Shown: one piece after another, positions 1 to 10,774 of the stretch
Layout: each line of letters begins with the position of its first letter
Position numbering within the stretch: the stretch's first letter is position 1
Assembly (NCBI GenBank): GCA_018136815.1
Contig: CM030941.1
Coordinates: forward strand, 3,833,608 to 3,897,607
DNA: 64,000 nt
Direction: 5' to 3'
Origin: Isochrysis galbana
Lineage: Eukaryota > Haptophyta > Isochrysidales > Isochrysidaceae
Translations under genes and position numbers: made by a program
Notes under the pieces: model-generated
Databases searched by the model: none
What the model was told of the DNA's origin: nothing
The model's input: the letters and a program-made list of their open reading frames with translations, nothing else

Positions 1-2434
1 AATTATCGGCCGGTCGGCACTTCGCTAGCGCCGCCGAGACCCTTGGGTGCTTGGCATAGCCTGCTACGGCCCAGAAGCGGGCTCGGGCCCGATTCCAAAG
101 CTCGGGCGTCCACCGGGATACGCCCAAATCGGGCGGTAGCCCTTGGCCGTTCGCCGGCGGATCGCAGCGACGGCTGGGCGGCCGAGACGAGCCTCCCTTT
201 CGACCCGGTGGATCGGTCAGTATAGCCGGCAACGGCGAGTTGGAGTGGTAACTTGCCGGCGGTGCAGCAGCCCGATAATCCGGCTTCGAAGCAGGCGAGT
301 GTCCCTGTCCGCGAAGAGCTTCCGCCACGGTGGCTTGGACGGCTGCCTGCACGGCGGCGACCATGTCCGTGGTCGAAGCGGTCTTCTGGGACGAGGAAGT
401 CTCGTTCTTTGCCTCGCCTGAGGCTTTAGTGCGTACGCTAGCCACGGTTTGCTTCGTCGAGGGCCGGGATTGATGACGCTTCACCCGGGCCTGCTCGTAA
501 GGGCTGAGGTACCGTTGGCAGAGGTTGACGCACGAGAGCGCCGACCGCCCTAGCTCGTGGTTCTCTACGCGGAAACGAGTCTCCGCGAGCACCTCCGCAA
601 ATTTAATAGCATTATCGACGCCGCGCTGAGGATCAACCTTATCGTTCCGGATGATTTCTTCGAACCTCTGGTTGATCTCATGGGCCATGTTTGGATGATC
701 CCACACGTTGGTGGAGTCAACCGCGGAATCGCCAAGCTTGCGGATGTAGGCGCGAACCAAATTCTTGCTGAGCTCACATAGATCAGCGCCGGCCTCGCGC
801 TCCCTCATGCGGTCCCACTCCATCGACGCCGAGTCTTTCGCGAAACCATCGGCCCCGTTTGCGAAGGTCCCGTCGCATTTGCGAAGAAGGACGTCAGCAG
901 CGAGGACAGGATTGAGAGCGAGGGCGCGGTCCTCCACTAGATCGAGGAGGAAGGCGAAGATGCGGGAATTGCCGCTGGAATTGGCTCCGGCTGCCGCGAG
1001 GAGGGAGGTAAATATTTCGCGATGATCGCAGCCGAGCGCTAGTGCCCGCTCCAACGGCTTGATGAGAGTTAGCCGAAATTCATTCCAGGCTGTCGCCGCG
1101 GTTTGAACGTTATCGGAGGCGAGGGCCTTTGGGAAGCGGAGCTCCGAAAGCTCTTTGCCCATCCTGACCTGATGGTGAAGGGTTTGCTCGGCTGAGAAGC
1201 GGCTACGCACCCATTTGAGCAAGTGGTCCTCCTCCATGAAAATTCGGCAATGCCAAACGTTGCCCGCCAGGGAGAGGTTGCTCTTCAAAATGGTGTGGAT
1301 GAGCTCATGCTCGTCGGAGTCGCGGTAAAGGGCGGCCAGATCGCGTGAGGGCAGGGCGAGGAGATTTTTCCACTCGCTTACAACTGCCTCTCGCTCATCC
1401 ATCCCCACCGCAAGGCAGGGGTCGCGAGGGTGGCGGAACGGCACCATCGGGGTCGGGCCCCGGTAAAGGCTCTGATCCTGGCGGCGGGGTTCCGATTTGG
1501 AGGTCGGGTACGCCGACCGTGGAACCCTAGAAGCCGGAGAGGCGTGGCCCTTTGGGTCTAGAGCAGGAGGCTCGCCCATGGGTGGTTCCCTCTGAACCGG
1601 CCTAGCAGAATCCGCAGCCGCCTCGGTCCGATCCATGGACGGACTTGAAGCGGGCTCTTGGCGGGCTTGGAGTAGCTGAGTCAGGGCTTTGAACCCTGCT
1701 TCAACTTGATCCCGGAGAAGCCCCTCCCTCGCCTCTGCCGCGGCAAGGGATGACTGCAGGCGCTCCACAGCCCCTTTTAGGGTGTTGGTCTGCGCTTGAA
1801 GCCTTGCCATTTCCGCATCCTGACGCGCCGCGGCCGTCTCGATCGGGGTGATCTCTTGATCAAGGACCCCTTTTGATGACGGCGGGGCATAGTCCCGGTA
1901 GGCGGGGCTTCGGAAGCTGATCCCCTCCCCTTCACCGACCTCAGACTCATCATCTCGAAGGTGAGGAGGTGGGTCAAACTGAATCAGAGGGAGGGGGCCT
2001 TCCTCCACCTCATTGGCCAGCTCAGCGGCACTGAAGTTGGCCTCATGTGGGAGAGGGTCATGCTCCACCATGGCCCACTGTAATTGCACCCGGTGGGTGC
2101 CGAAGGCAGCGGACGGAGGCTCGCCATCCGACACGAGCTGGTCGGAGCCAATCATGGGGATAGCAGCCGGAGTGATGGGTGGCATTGGCGCAGCCTCAGT
2201 GGTCGTGGGATCACTCGGGAACCCCTCGGGAACAGAAGCTGCAGCGGGCAGAGAAGGTTCCCTGAGGGGTTCCTCCTCTGCGGCCGAGGACGTGAGCTTT
2301 GATTTCGTGCTTGTCGAGTCGAGCGGAGCCGGAGGGCTCTGAGCCACTCCGTCGCGAGCAGCACCGGCGGCTAGCGCGGCGCTTTGGCCCTCCTCCCCAC
2401 CGGGAGTCGGGTGAATGAAATTCTGGACTGGGTC
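1..2434 (-). pseudogene. Gag-like frame of a Ty3/gypsy-like retroelement, 3' end outside window
   Basis: The minus strand is open in one frame from 2434 (just after an in-frame TAG at 2435-2437) to base 1, about 811 codons. The first in-frame ATG is at 2185. The N-terminal third is Pro/Ser/Glu-rich. A predicted coiled coil follows (about 1850-1690). The downstream domain contains ELRFPKALAS, WNEFRLTLIKPLERAL, DVLLRKCDGTFANGADGF and AKDSASMEWDR. The last stretches recur in the frames at 7.3-8.0 kb and 61.8 kb, which is why I call this a repeated gag-like protein. No zinc knuckle is visible before the window edge. A related start region at 26.82-27.00 kb differs by one base around 2385-2395, so this copy may carry a frameshift. 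The family assignment to Ty3/gypsy is inferred from the pol frame at 52-54 kb and from shared leader sequence, not from gag itself. Confidence 0.6.
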
Positions 2435-2439
2435 CTAAC

Positions 2440-3640
2440 CCCATTTGGGTGTCTGGACGGGGAACGAACGGCGAACGAAGGGCTGTGGGGCGGCGAGGCG
2501 CTCCTAGCGGCCCTAGTGTGATGGGTTGTAAGAGATTGTTAGACCTACAAAGAACTCTTCCCTCAGGGAGGGAGCCTAAGCTGCTTGAGTGCAGCGACGC
2601 AGCGAACAACGACGGACAACGAAGCTGAGAACAACAGGATACACCGACTCACGTACACACCGGAATCATTCACCTAAACCAAGCAAATTATCAAGCAACC
2701 GCGACCCCAAATCACCGATAACTCAAACACGTCGCGAGAGACGGAGAGAGAGAGCGAGAGAGAGAGAGACTCCACAGCGACGGCCGGAGCGTGTCTCCGT
2801 TGTAACTTCCCACGTAGCGGAGAGTCCGAAGGGGAGCGTCCTGTCGCGCGACCACGGCGATCACTTTGGATACAGATCGCAACGAGATATCTTCACGACA
2901 GAGGAAATCTTGCCGTTGAGCGTGAACCTTCTAGACGCTTCTAACGAACAACCCTGAGTAGCAACCAAGGGGAAGAAACACCAAAGGGGCCAAGGGCTTG
3001 CATGTAACTTGCATCAAGGGGAAAGATTCCCTCACCTAGGAAGCGAACCTACACCGGTCTCCAAGGGGAGATGGCAAATTAAACCTCAAATCTCGAGCGG
3101 ATAGAGCAACCGACTCGCTCGCCAAACACCTTGACCGAGAAGAAAGAAGCAAGGACCTACAAGCCAAGGGTAGCGGACCTAGGGAATGTGAGAGGAAATT
3201 TCCGAACGCCAAGACGAACGCCAAACGCCGAACGCGGGGATTCAACGAAACCCTAACCAGGCCAAGCAGAACCTACGAAGAACAGGCCTGGACAACAACG
3301 AAAGTCAGCAGGTCCCAAGAAAGAACCGGAACCCAACAAGAAACAACAAGCCTTGCAAGAAGCTAAACAAGCCTTCACAAGGTAACCCGAGAGCCTGAGA
3401 CAAGCGCGCAGCGAGCAACAGGCGACCTGGCTCCTTTAGGTAAAGATTACCCGAAAGGAGGAAACCTGGAATCTAGACCTGACAAACAGGCTAGAAGGAA
3501 CGAAACGAGAACTCGAATTCTAGATCGCTAGGGACGAACCCTACCAACCTAGATGTACCTGAGCTTCACCGTGTGGCCGCACGGCGAAGGACCTGGAAAC
3601 AAGAGCCTGGAAATCGCATCATCTAGGATGAATGCGACAG
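2440..3640 (-). mobile_element. Probable leader/LTR-side sequence of the gag-bearing element
   Basis: No convincing gene is visible here. Read on the minus strand the DNA is pyrimidine-rich. It contains a block near 3067-3088 (GGGGAGATGGCAAATTAAAC on the plus strand) that recurs near 8460-8545, next to the second gag copy. A GAGA-rich stretch lies at 2745-2772. Position upstream of the gag frame and this shared block suggest 5' untranslated or LTR sequence. LTR ends were not identified. Confidence 0.35.
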
Positions 3641-3854
3641 GTGAACGGGGCGCGCTGGGCGGCCAGTAGCCCGCCAAGGTGGCTGTTGATCGTGCTCGCG
3701 TGGGATTGCAAGTTGAGAGCCAAAATTGATCAAGTGGTGGGGCACACCACCCATGTTATCGGAAAAAATAAGCAGGCACCTGCACTGCACGCACACTCCT
3801 TCACTCCAACTGCGGCATCGACGCCACATACAGCTGCCGGCAGCATCCGGGCCG

Positions 3855-4120
3855 TTCGTCGCTGCAGCACTCTCGCAAGCTGCACCACTCCCGCAACACT
3901 GGGAATGCGTGACGCTAAGCCTTCGCCTTCTGAAGGAGCCCAGCCGGAGAGCGCCTGACTCACCACTGGTTGCCAAATCTGCGACACCACTGACTTCGGG
4001 CGCTCGACTGGCGACCTCTACGGCCTCAGCAGCATCCTCGCAGTTTGTCGCTGCAGCACTCCAGCAACCCCGGGAGTGCGCAACGCTACCCCTTCGCCGT
4101 CTGAAGGAGCCTAGGCCCGA
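3855..4120. repeat. Two-copy direct repeat, offset 189 bp
   Basis: A block beginning GTCGCTGCAGCACTC at 3858 recurs at 4047 and runs into a matching TCTGAAGGAGCC segment in both copies. On the minus strand the repeat lies in a long open frame (4249-3623) where it yields two copies of an LGSFRRRR-containing segment. I do not recognise the encoded sequence. The remaining 3640-5150 stretch holds only G-rich runs and no supportable gene. Confidence 0.5.
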
Positions 4121-5159
4121 GACATGACCATTAATGCAAGCCGGGGCGCTCAGATGACCCGCCCGCCCGCCCCCGGGCTCTGCCGGGGTCTCTGCAGGGC
4201 CTGCTGGGACATCTTCACCTGCGTCTTCACCTGCGTCGGCGTGCGGCATCGGCCAGCGGCTCAGTGCAGCCGCCGATATTCCCAGTTGTAATTATTTTTT
4301 ATTCGAGTCCTGTATATAAACGACATGTTTTTGAAACATATTTAGGCAGCTTTTTCTACACATATTTCTGCCTCTAGCCCTACCAATATGTCAGGCTTTG
4401 GGACCAGGGACCCCCCGGTGGCTTGCGACGCCATGGAACGCCTCACCACCAGAGTGTTGGGGGGCCACCGTGGGCCACCGGTCGCCATCAGGCGATCGGA
4501 GATGCGATCCGGCCGGTTCGGCGGGCGGCCGTTACTTCATTTCGGCCCCGAGCCCCAGGGACCGACCCGGGGCTCCTGCCGGTATCGCGCTCAAGCGTGG
4601 GACAATTGGGCCAAGGGGGGGCGCTCGCCGCGCACCATTTCCTCCCAGGAAGGCCGAACGGCAGGTGGGAACCCCCCCTCCCCTTGCGGGGGGGATCCTA
4701 GGCTCCCCTCCACACCCCCCTCATGGTCAAAAAGTAGTTTTATTTTTCGGGTGTTTTAGGAGGGGGGGGGAGGCGAAACACCAGCATTGGCGGGCGAGGG
4801 GTGAAGGCGGAGGGGGGGAGGCGAAACACACTGCACACCGCGGCGACCACCCCGAAGTACGGAAGGCACCCCCCAAAACAACGACCACGACTATTTTTGG
4901 TTTGAGTAACTTGTACCACCTACTACGTAGTACTTGTATGTACAGACTCACCCCCCTGCTAAAAAAGGGAACTCGCGTATTTTTGTTACCACCTACTTGT
5001 ACAAATCGTGAATGAACGGCCTTGATTTCTGTATGGGCGGGGCCGCACACCATTACTTTATTTGCCGTGGGGGAAAGAGAGAGAAGAGGATGAAAGAGAG
5101 TGGGAGGGAGGAGGGGTGGGGAGGGGGAAGGGAAGCGAGGGAGGGAGGGGCAGCGGGCG

Positions 5160-6120
5160 ATGGCGGACCAGCTGCACGAGCTACACCAGCTGGGCAACGT
5201 GTGCTTCACGAAAGGGAAGTACACGGCAGCGATCGAGGCGTACTCTGAATGTATCTGCCACTCCCCGCGCCCTGTCTTCTACATTAACCGCGCCAATTGC
5301 CAGCTGAAGAGGGAGAAGTGGGAAGAAGCGGCCGCCGACTGTGAGTCTGCGCTCGGCCTTCTGGCCTCAGGCCACTCCAGGGAGAGGATTAAGGCGCAAT
5401 ACTTCCTAGGGAAGGCGCGGATCGGGCAGGCCAACTGGGAGGCGGCGATCCACGCCCTCTCCACCGCGCACGCACTGTGCAAAGAGGAGACGGTCTTGTT
5501 CGCGAGCGACATTCGCGCAGCGCTGCTCACCGCGGAGAAGCGTGCGTGGGAGGCCCGCTCGGACGAGAACTTGGTGGCAATCCACATGCTGCAGGAACAG
5601 CTGGATATTATGAGCGCGTCGTTCCTGCCGGAGGATCGCAAGCCCTTCCTCCGAATGGGGAAGGACGCGGTGCAGATGCTCATGGAGCGCGAGGGCCAAC
5701 CAAGCCAGCGGATTCCGGATCACCTCAAGTGTCAGATTTGCTACGATATCATGCTCGAGCCCGTGATCACGCCATGTGGCATCTCATACGATCGCGGCTG
5801 CTTGCAGGTACGCGGCCGCGGCGAGAGCTCCCTCTCCGTCCGCACCGGAGGAAACCTCTACGGGAAGCGGCCATTTGGTACCGAGCCCAGCCGAGCAGCC
5901 CCATCGCTCGCTCTGCAGCTTGCCCGCTCATCTTTCCCATCTCGGCCTCGCTACACTACCGCAGACACACCTGGAAGCGCGAGGTCCGGGCAACGGAACC
6001 GATCCGATAACAGGACGGCCTTTACAATTAGAGCAGCTCGTGCCCAACCGTGCGCTCAGAGATGCCGTCGAACTTTTTCTCCAGGAACGGCCGTGGGCGT
6101 ACGATTGCATGGAGGATTGA
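5160..6120 (+). CDS. CHIP/STUB1-type TPR + U-box E3 ubiquitin ligase
   Basis: Two exons, 5160-5807 and 5965-6120, with a 157-nt GTACGC...CGCAG intron in phase 0, encode 266 residues (human CHIP is 303). The start is the ATG at 5160; an upstream in-frame ATG at 5100 lies in purine-rich leader. Residues 1 to about 120 hold TPR motifs (GNVCFTKGKYTAAIEAYSEC, INRANCQLKREKWEEAAADC). A helical linker follows. The U-box starts at about residue 190 (CQICYDIMLEPVITPCGISY) and continues across the intron (DPITGRPLQLEQLVPNRALR). In this family the TPR domain binds Hsp70/Hsp90 C-termini and the U-box recruits an E2 to ubiquitinate misfolded clients. The cytosolic role is inferred from the family. Domain order and length agree well, so this call is firm. 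Confidence 0.9.
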
Positions 6121-7250
6121 GGCCACATTCGTGGCTATTTCGTTGAGCATGGAGAATGTGGAGATTCTAGGTTTGTGACGGAGCGCATGTAAAGCGCCCA
6201 GAGTGCTTGCGAGGCGGCCCTTTGGCTGTGCACAGCATGCACTACGTATTGCACATCTCCAATGTGCGATTTGTGTTATGGATAACAAAGGTGCACGCTT
6301 GGCTGGCGGCGCCTCGTGCGGTGCGGCTAGACGCACCGCCGGTGAGTGGATGACTGACGTTGGAAGGGGAGGCCATGGTGGTGGCGATGAGGGTACGAGA
6401 TGGACATGGAAGATGGAGGTTGGAAGATATGCGGGATGGAGAATGCAGGATTGGAGGGAGTGAACGTGGCGAAAGGTGCAAACAAAGTGCCTCAACGGAC
6501 TCATAGCTGTACCTTAGGCCTGAGCCGGTGTCATGCAACAAAATGTACAATGTGCAGAATTGCAGCTCCCTAATTTTGTTGCCATCTACGTCAGCAGATG
6601 TGCCATGGACTACGTACAACGAGCCTCAGCCGGAGATCATAAACCATATTTTACGAAACGGCACTCCATAATGAGCGACTACGTAAGCCTAAAGTAAGTA
6701 TTTACAGAATGATTGAATCAATTGATCCAATCTTTGCTGATGAGATCAACCTCAACTTAGATGGCAAGCTTTGCTGATGCCCAAGTTGTTCTGTCATATA
6801 TGATATCATATATGATATCTCAGAATTAGTTGCTCTAGGCTCTAGACCTGATACTGAGTGTCATATGACAAGACTAGAGGCTACAATTCAACTAGTTTTA
6901 CTCGTACAAGTTCGGGCGCGGGAAATATCGGCGCTCCCAGCTCCGAGCCCCCCCCCCCCCCCAATGGCCGCCAACCTGATGTGCAGCAACGATGGCGGCG
7001 GCGGCGACGGCGATGACGAGTATCACACCGCCGTGGAGTGGGGGCGGCGCCATGTGGAGACGCTCCAGGAGTGCCGCTGTGGGAGTGGGAGCTTGAGATG
7101 GTTAGTCATCGAGCAGCAGCATGCAGCATCCGATTCTAAGTACTGACAGTACAGACTGAGTAAGAAGATTTTTATCATAATGGCGGGTTTGGGTTTATAA
7201 GTGTAGATGTAGATGTTTGGAGTAAGTATCATATGATATCAGATGTATGA
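6121..7250. other. Intergenic region with AT-rich palindromes
   Basis: I see no gene. At 6795-6814 there is a perfect 20-nt palindrome, CATATATGATATCATATATG. GTCATATGAC occurs at 6859-6868. A slightly longer block, AGTGTCATATGACGGTATGA, occurs at about 7281 and again at about 26776, each time close to retroelement fragments. A short Gly/Asp-coding frame at 6865-7146 is low-complexity and not supported. Confidence 0.4.
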
Positions 7251-7258
7251 CATCATAC

Positions 7259-8010
7259 TCAGTACTCAGTTCCATGGCAAGTGTCATATGACGGTATGAC
7301 GGAACAACTCGGGCTGATGCAGGCTGCTAGCTTGATGCTTGGAGGCGGCAAGCTTTTCCCAGCTTTTTGCTGCGCGGAGCGCGCCCAAGCGTGCGGCGTG
7401 CGGTGTGCAGGCGCGGCGGTGACTCCGGATCGACTGAACGACTGAAACGAAAACGCGAACTTCGGGAACGACAACTCAAACGAGTTCTCCGCTCCCCGTG
7501 CGCGGTCGCTTTCGTCGGCCTTGACGCAGGCGTCGAATCTCTCGTTGATTTCGTGCGTGAAGGCAAGGAACTTGAAGACTTTAGCGGCCGTCACCGTCGG
7601 ATCGTTCATCTTGCGAACAAAGGCGTCAGTCACCAGAGTGGCAAGAGTCACTAAGTCCTCGCCCTCCGAGCGCGTGGTGCAACGGTCCCATTCCGCGGAC
7701 GCAGTCTCTTTGGCGAAACCTTTTGCCCCAGCAGCGAATGACTGGTCGCACTTGGCGATCAGCACGTCAGCATGTAGGCACGGGTTAGCGCAAAGGACCG
7801 AGTCCCTGACCGCATCAAGGACATAGGCCATGATGCGGGGATGGCCCTTCTTTGGATCTCGAGCGGCGAGGAGGAGGCCATTGAGAGCGTCCTGCCAGTC
7901 CACGCCCGAGGTGAGTGAGCCCTCAAGTGCGCGGATCAACCGCATACGAAATCCGTCCCAGGAAGCAGCAGCTTTGTTCGGGTCGGTGGAGCGTAGGTCG
8001 GCGGGAAAGC
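7259..8010 (-). pseudogene. Gag-like fragment, second copy
   Basis: Minus-strand translation from about 8010 gives SLRFPADL, WDGFRMRLIRALEGSL, ADVLIAKCDQSFAAGAKGF and AKETASAEWDR. These align in order with ELRFPKAL, WNEFRLTLIKPLERAL, ADVLLRKCDGTFANGADGF and AKDSASMEWDR of the frame at 1-2434. A VRKMNDPTV segment matches IRKLGDSAV. After about 7560 the frame runs on without similarity to a stop at 7259. The preceding leader (8020-8741) reads in a different frame at the candidate start (MSLSPPSSPS), so the 5' end is probably broken. Confidence 0.6.
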
Positions 8011-8019
8011 GTAGCGACT

Positions 8020-8741
8020 GCAGGCGGGCAGGCGGGCTTGGACGAGGGCGAGGACGGCGGCGAAAGCGACATCGAACGAGCGGCGAGAGGCGAGGGCGAG
8101 TGTGAGGAGGGCTGTGAGGGCAGGGGCTGGCGAGGCGAGGCGAGACTGTAGGGTATGAGTGTTACGAGAGCGAGAGCGACGAGAGCGAGAGCGACGAATG
8201 ACGACTGACGACAGGACGACGGACAGAGACACCCAGGAACACACCCCGACTCTCGCCCCACGACTTTCTCACATAACTCGACTGAAATCAAACCCAAACA
8301 CTCCGATCAGACAACAACGGACGACGATCAAAGGGCGATCTGTCGGCGATCTTGTCTGGAACGGGAATCGCACCATAACGGAAACGAGGGGCAATCCTGC
8401 CGCACAGGATTCCAAGAGACCTACCAAATAAGACGAAAGGAGTGCGATGTGCCTAAGGGGGAGATACGAAGAGGTCGCAAATTAAACCTGATTGCCCCCA
8501 GAAGCAGATAAAGAAACGCAGGGGAGATAGCAAATTAAACCTATTTGCGAGGCGCCTGGGAGGAAGAAAGGTGGGGAAACTTCCCTTCTCTTTCGAGAGA
8601 AAGAGAGAGGGCGCTCCACAACCCACGATCCCATGCATCCAAGCGAAGCTTTTGACCGAGAACGAGAGAAAGCAGATACTTATAACGATAAATACCGAAT
8701 GAAGAAGAGAAGCCTAACGAGTGTCGATTCGCGAATGCGAC
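8020..8741 (-). mobile_element. LTR/leader segment of the gag-like element
   Basis: Read on the minus strand, 8741 down to about 8024 matches 63315 to about 63890 on the plus strand over long stretches. It begins with GTCGCATTCGCGAATCGAC (8741-8723 versus 63315-63333) and includes GGCTTCTCTTC, the (TCTCG)-rich region and the block running into the gag start. A shorter copy of the inner end lies at 26505-26622. Beginning with TG and lying upstream of gag suggest an LTR plus leader, but no second LTR was found to pair with it. Confidence 0.55.
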
Positions 8742-8873
8742 ATAGATCAGAGTAACCATCGGAGGCTAGCTAGCGCAACGAGTCGGTGGCGATACCACGT
8801 TACAACACCGTACACGTACCGGAGGATCAGAACCACTCCTACAAAACAACTCAGGCTAAACACAAATACTATT

Positions 8874-10074
8874 ATGTCACGTTGGCCCCGGCCAGGTTTT
8901 CGCGTCTGACCTGCCCAAATTTCTTTCGAAAATTTCGGTGTTTTTGCACTGATTTTCGGACAGACTTCCCCTAATTTTCGCGAAATTTTTGTTTTTCGAG
9001 GTTCGAGCGAGCCCCACCGCCTACGCACCGCCGCACCCGTGCTACCTTGCCTTAGACCGTAGACGAGCTCCTTTGCCCTTTGCACGGCGGCGAAGATTGG
9101 CGCGTCGGGGGGCGCGGAAACAGTGGTGGGTCGAAGGCACGACGGCGTGCGCGTGCGGGTGGGTGAGACGGATGGGCGGATGGGGCCTCATTACCTTTTC
9201 CATCCCCATCTATCCATGCCTCCCTAGCCAGCGTTACGGCCGTGCATTGCCGCTGCATTGCCGCAATATACAAGCGCACTCATACACGTGCCCGGCTGCG
9301 AGGGTGAGCGGGTTTGCGGTGAGCGTCAATGCCTCCATTGGATTGGATCAATGGTCATACATTATTTCTTATTTCACTGTTTCCACACGTTGTTAGGCAA
9401 CACACTCAGAGCGCACACATTCACACATTACAAAAACGATCTCGAGCACATCAACACATCAACCCACCACCCGCTTGTTGTAGCGGCTCATCAAAGCATC
9501 AAAGAGGCCTGCAAGTGATCCGACAGCACACAGCACACACGATTGTTGCTCACCATACATCACACGGAGCAAAGAAAACACACGCTCACACTCGGCGAGA
9601 TGCTATATGCTATAAAAGCCACACGAGCGGCGGATGCCCATGCCGGAAACGATTTGTTGTGCGCATGACACCATGCGAGCACGGCATCGGAAAAGTCGTC
9701 AACGCTAGACATCGCCCCTGCACCCTGCACCCCGTCCCTCCCCGCCCCTCGCCCCTCCCCACGCCCCCTCGCCCCTCTCACCCTGACTCACCCTCTCCTC
9801 TCCTCCTCTCGCCTCTTGCCCCCCTCGCCCCTCGCCTCTCGCCCCTCGCCCCCCCCGCCCCCGCCCCCCCGCCCCGCGCGCCCCCCGCCCCCGCGCGCCC
9901 CCCGCCCCCGCGCGCCCCCCGCCCCCGCCCCCCGCCGCGCCTCGCCTTTTCGCGGGAGCGTAGCCCAAATTTCGTAGGTTTCCCACCCAAATTTCGTGCA
10001 CATTTTTTTTTCGTTGAGCGAGCCCAAATTTTGCAAAACATTTCGCGAAAACCTGGCCGGGGCCAAATGTCACG
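8874..10074. mobile_element. Non-autonomous hAT-like DNA transposon with 8-bp target duplication
   Basis: The element spans 8882-10066 (1185 bp). Its left end, 8882-8904, and right end, 10044-10066, are perfect 23-bp inverted repeats starting TTGGCCCCGGCCAGGTTTTC. It is flanked on both sides by ATGTCACG (8874-8881 and 10067-10074), an exact 8-bp target duplication. Subterminal CCCAAATTT blocks occur at both ends in opposite orientation. The interior has no credible transposase and includes a C-rich tract (about 9715-9945). Eight-bp duplications are typical of hAT elements, and a hAT transposase remnant is present at 54.2 kb. That assignment is inference; the repeats and duplication are seen directly. 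Confidence 0.85.
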
Positions 10075-10189
10075 GACTTGTACTAAATACAGGCCCAAGG
10101 CGGTGCAGTACTCTACTCTACGAGTACTCTTTACTCTTTTTCGTCATTATTTTCCGGACTGTTTTTGTTTTTGCTTGGGCTCGCTCCCG

Positions 10190-10380
10190 CCCATCTCTCC
10201 GCCCCCCCCCCCCCCCCTGCCCCTCTCCTCTCTCTCTTGCGCGCGCTCTCTCCTCTCTCCCCTCTCTGTCTCTCTCCCTCTGTCTCTCTCCTCTCTCTCC
10301 TCTCTCTCCTCTCTCTCCTCTCTCTCCTCTCTCTCCTCTCTCTCCTCTCTCTCCTCTCTCTCCTCTCTCTCCTCTCTCTC

Positions 10381-10427
<47 letters not shown>

Positions 10428-10440
10428 CTCTCTCTCCTCA
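10190..10440. repeat. CT-rich minisatellite
   Basis: A run of C (about 10201-10217) is followed by many tandem copies of a CTCTCTC-type 7-mer unit to about 10440. Long frames through it (Leu/Ser or Arg/Glu repeats) are artefacts of the repeat. It sits about 330 bp upstream of the actin-like gene start. Confidence 0.9.
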
Positions 10441-10774
10441 CCCAGAGATTCTTCCAGCGTCGCGCTCTTCTCGCTGCGCCGAGCAGTCGGCCCCTTTCTT
10501 TCCCTCTCTACCCCGCCTTTTTCATCAAAATTTCCCCACGAGGATATGTATGTCTTCGGCGCCTCGTAGTGCACCTCTTCCCCTCAGTCCGTTTCTTACA
10601 TTCCACCGCTTGTCACATACCTAACTTCACCTTTCGCTCCGTCCCCGCTCTCCTCCGCTTTCTCCCCTCGCGCTCTCCCCGCCCCACCTTCACTGGCGCT
10701 CGCCCCCCCTCTCCCTCTCCACCCTCTCCCTCCCTCTCTCCCTTCCCCTCCGCCCTCTGCACTCCGTCCTCGCG

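Noticed and set aside
9329-10624. Long plus-strand frame rich in Pro and Leu/Ser repeats
   Set aside because: It runs through a transposon end, a C-rich tract and a CT minisatellite; composition is entirely repeat-driven.
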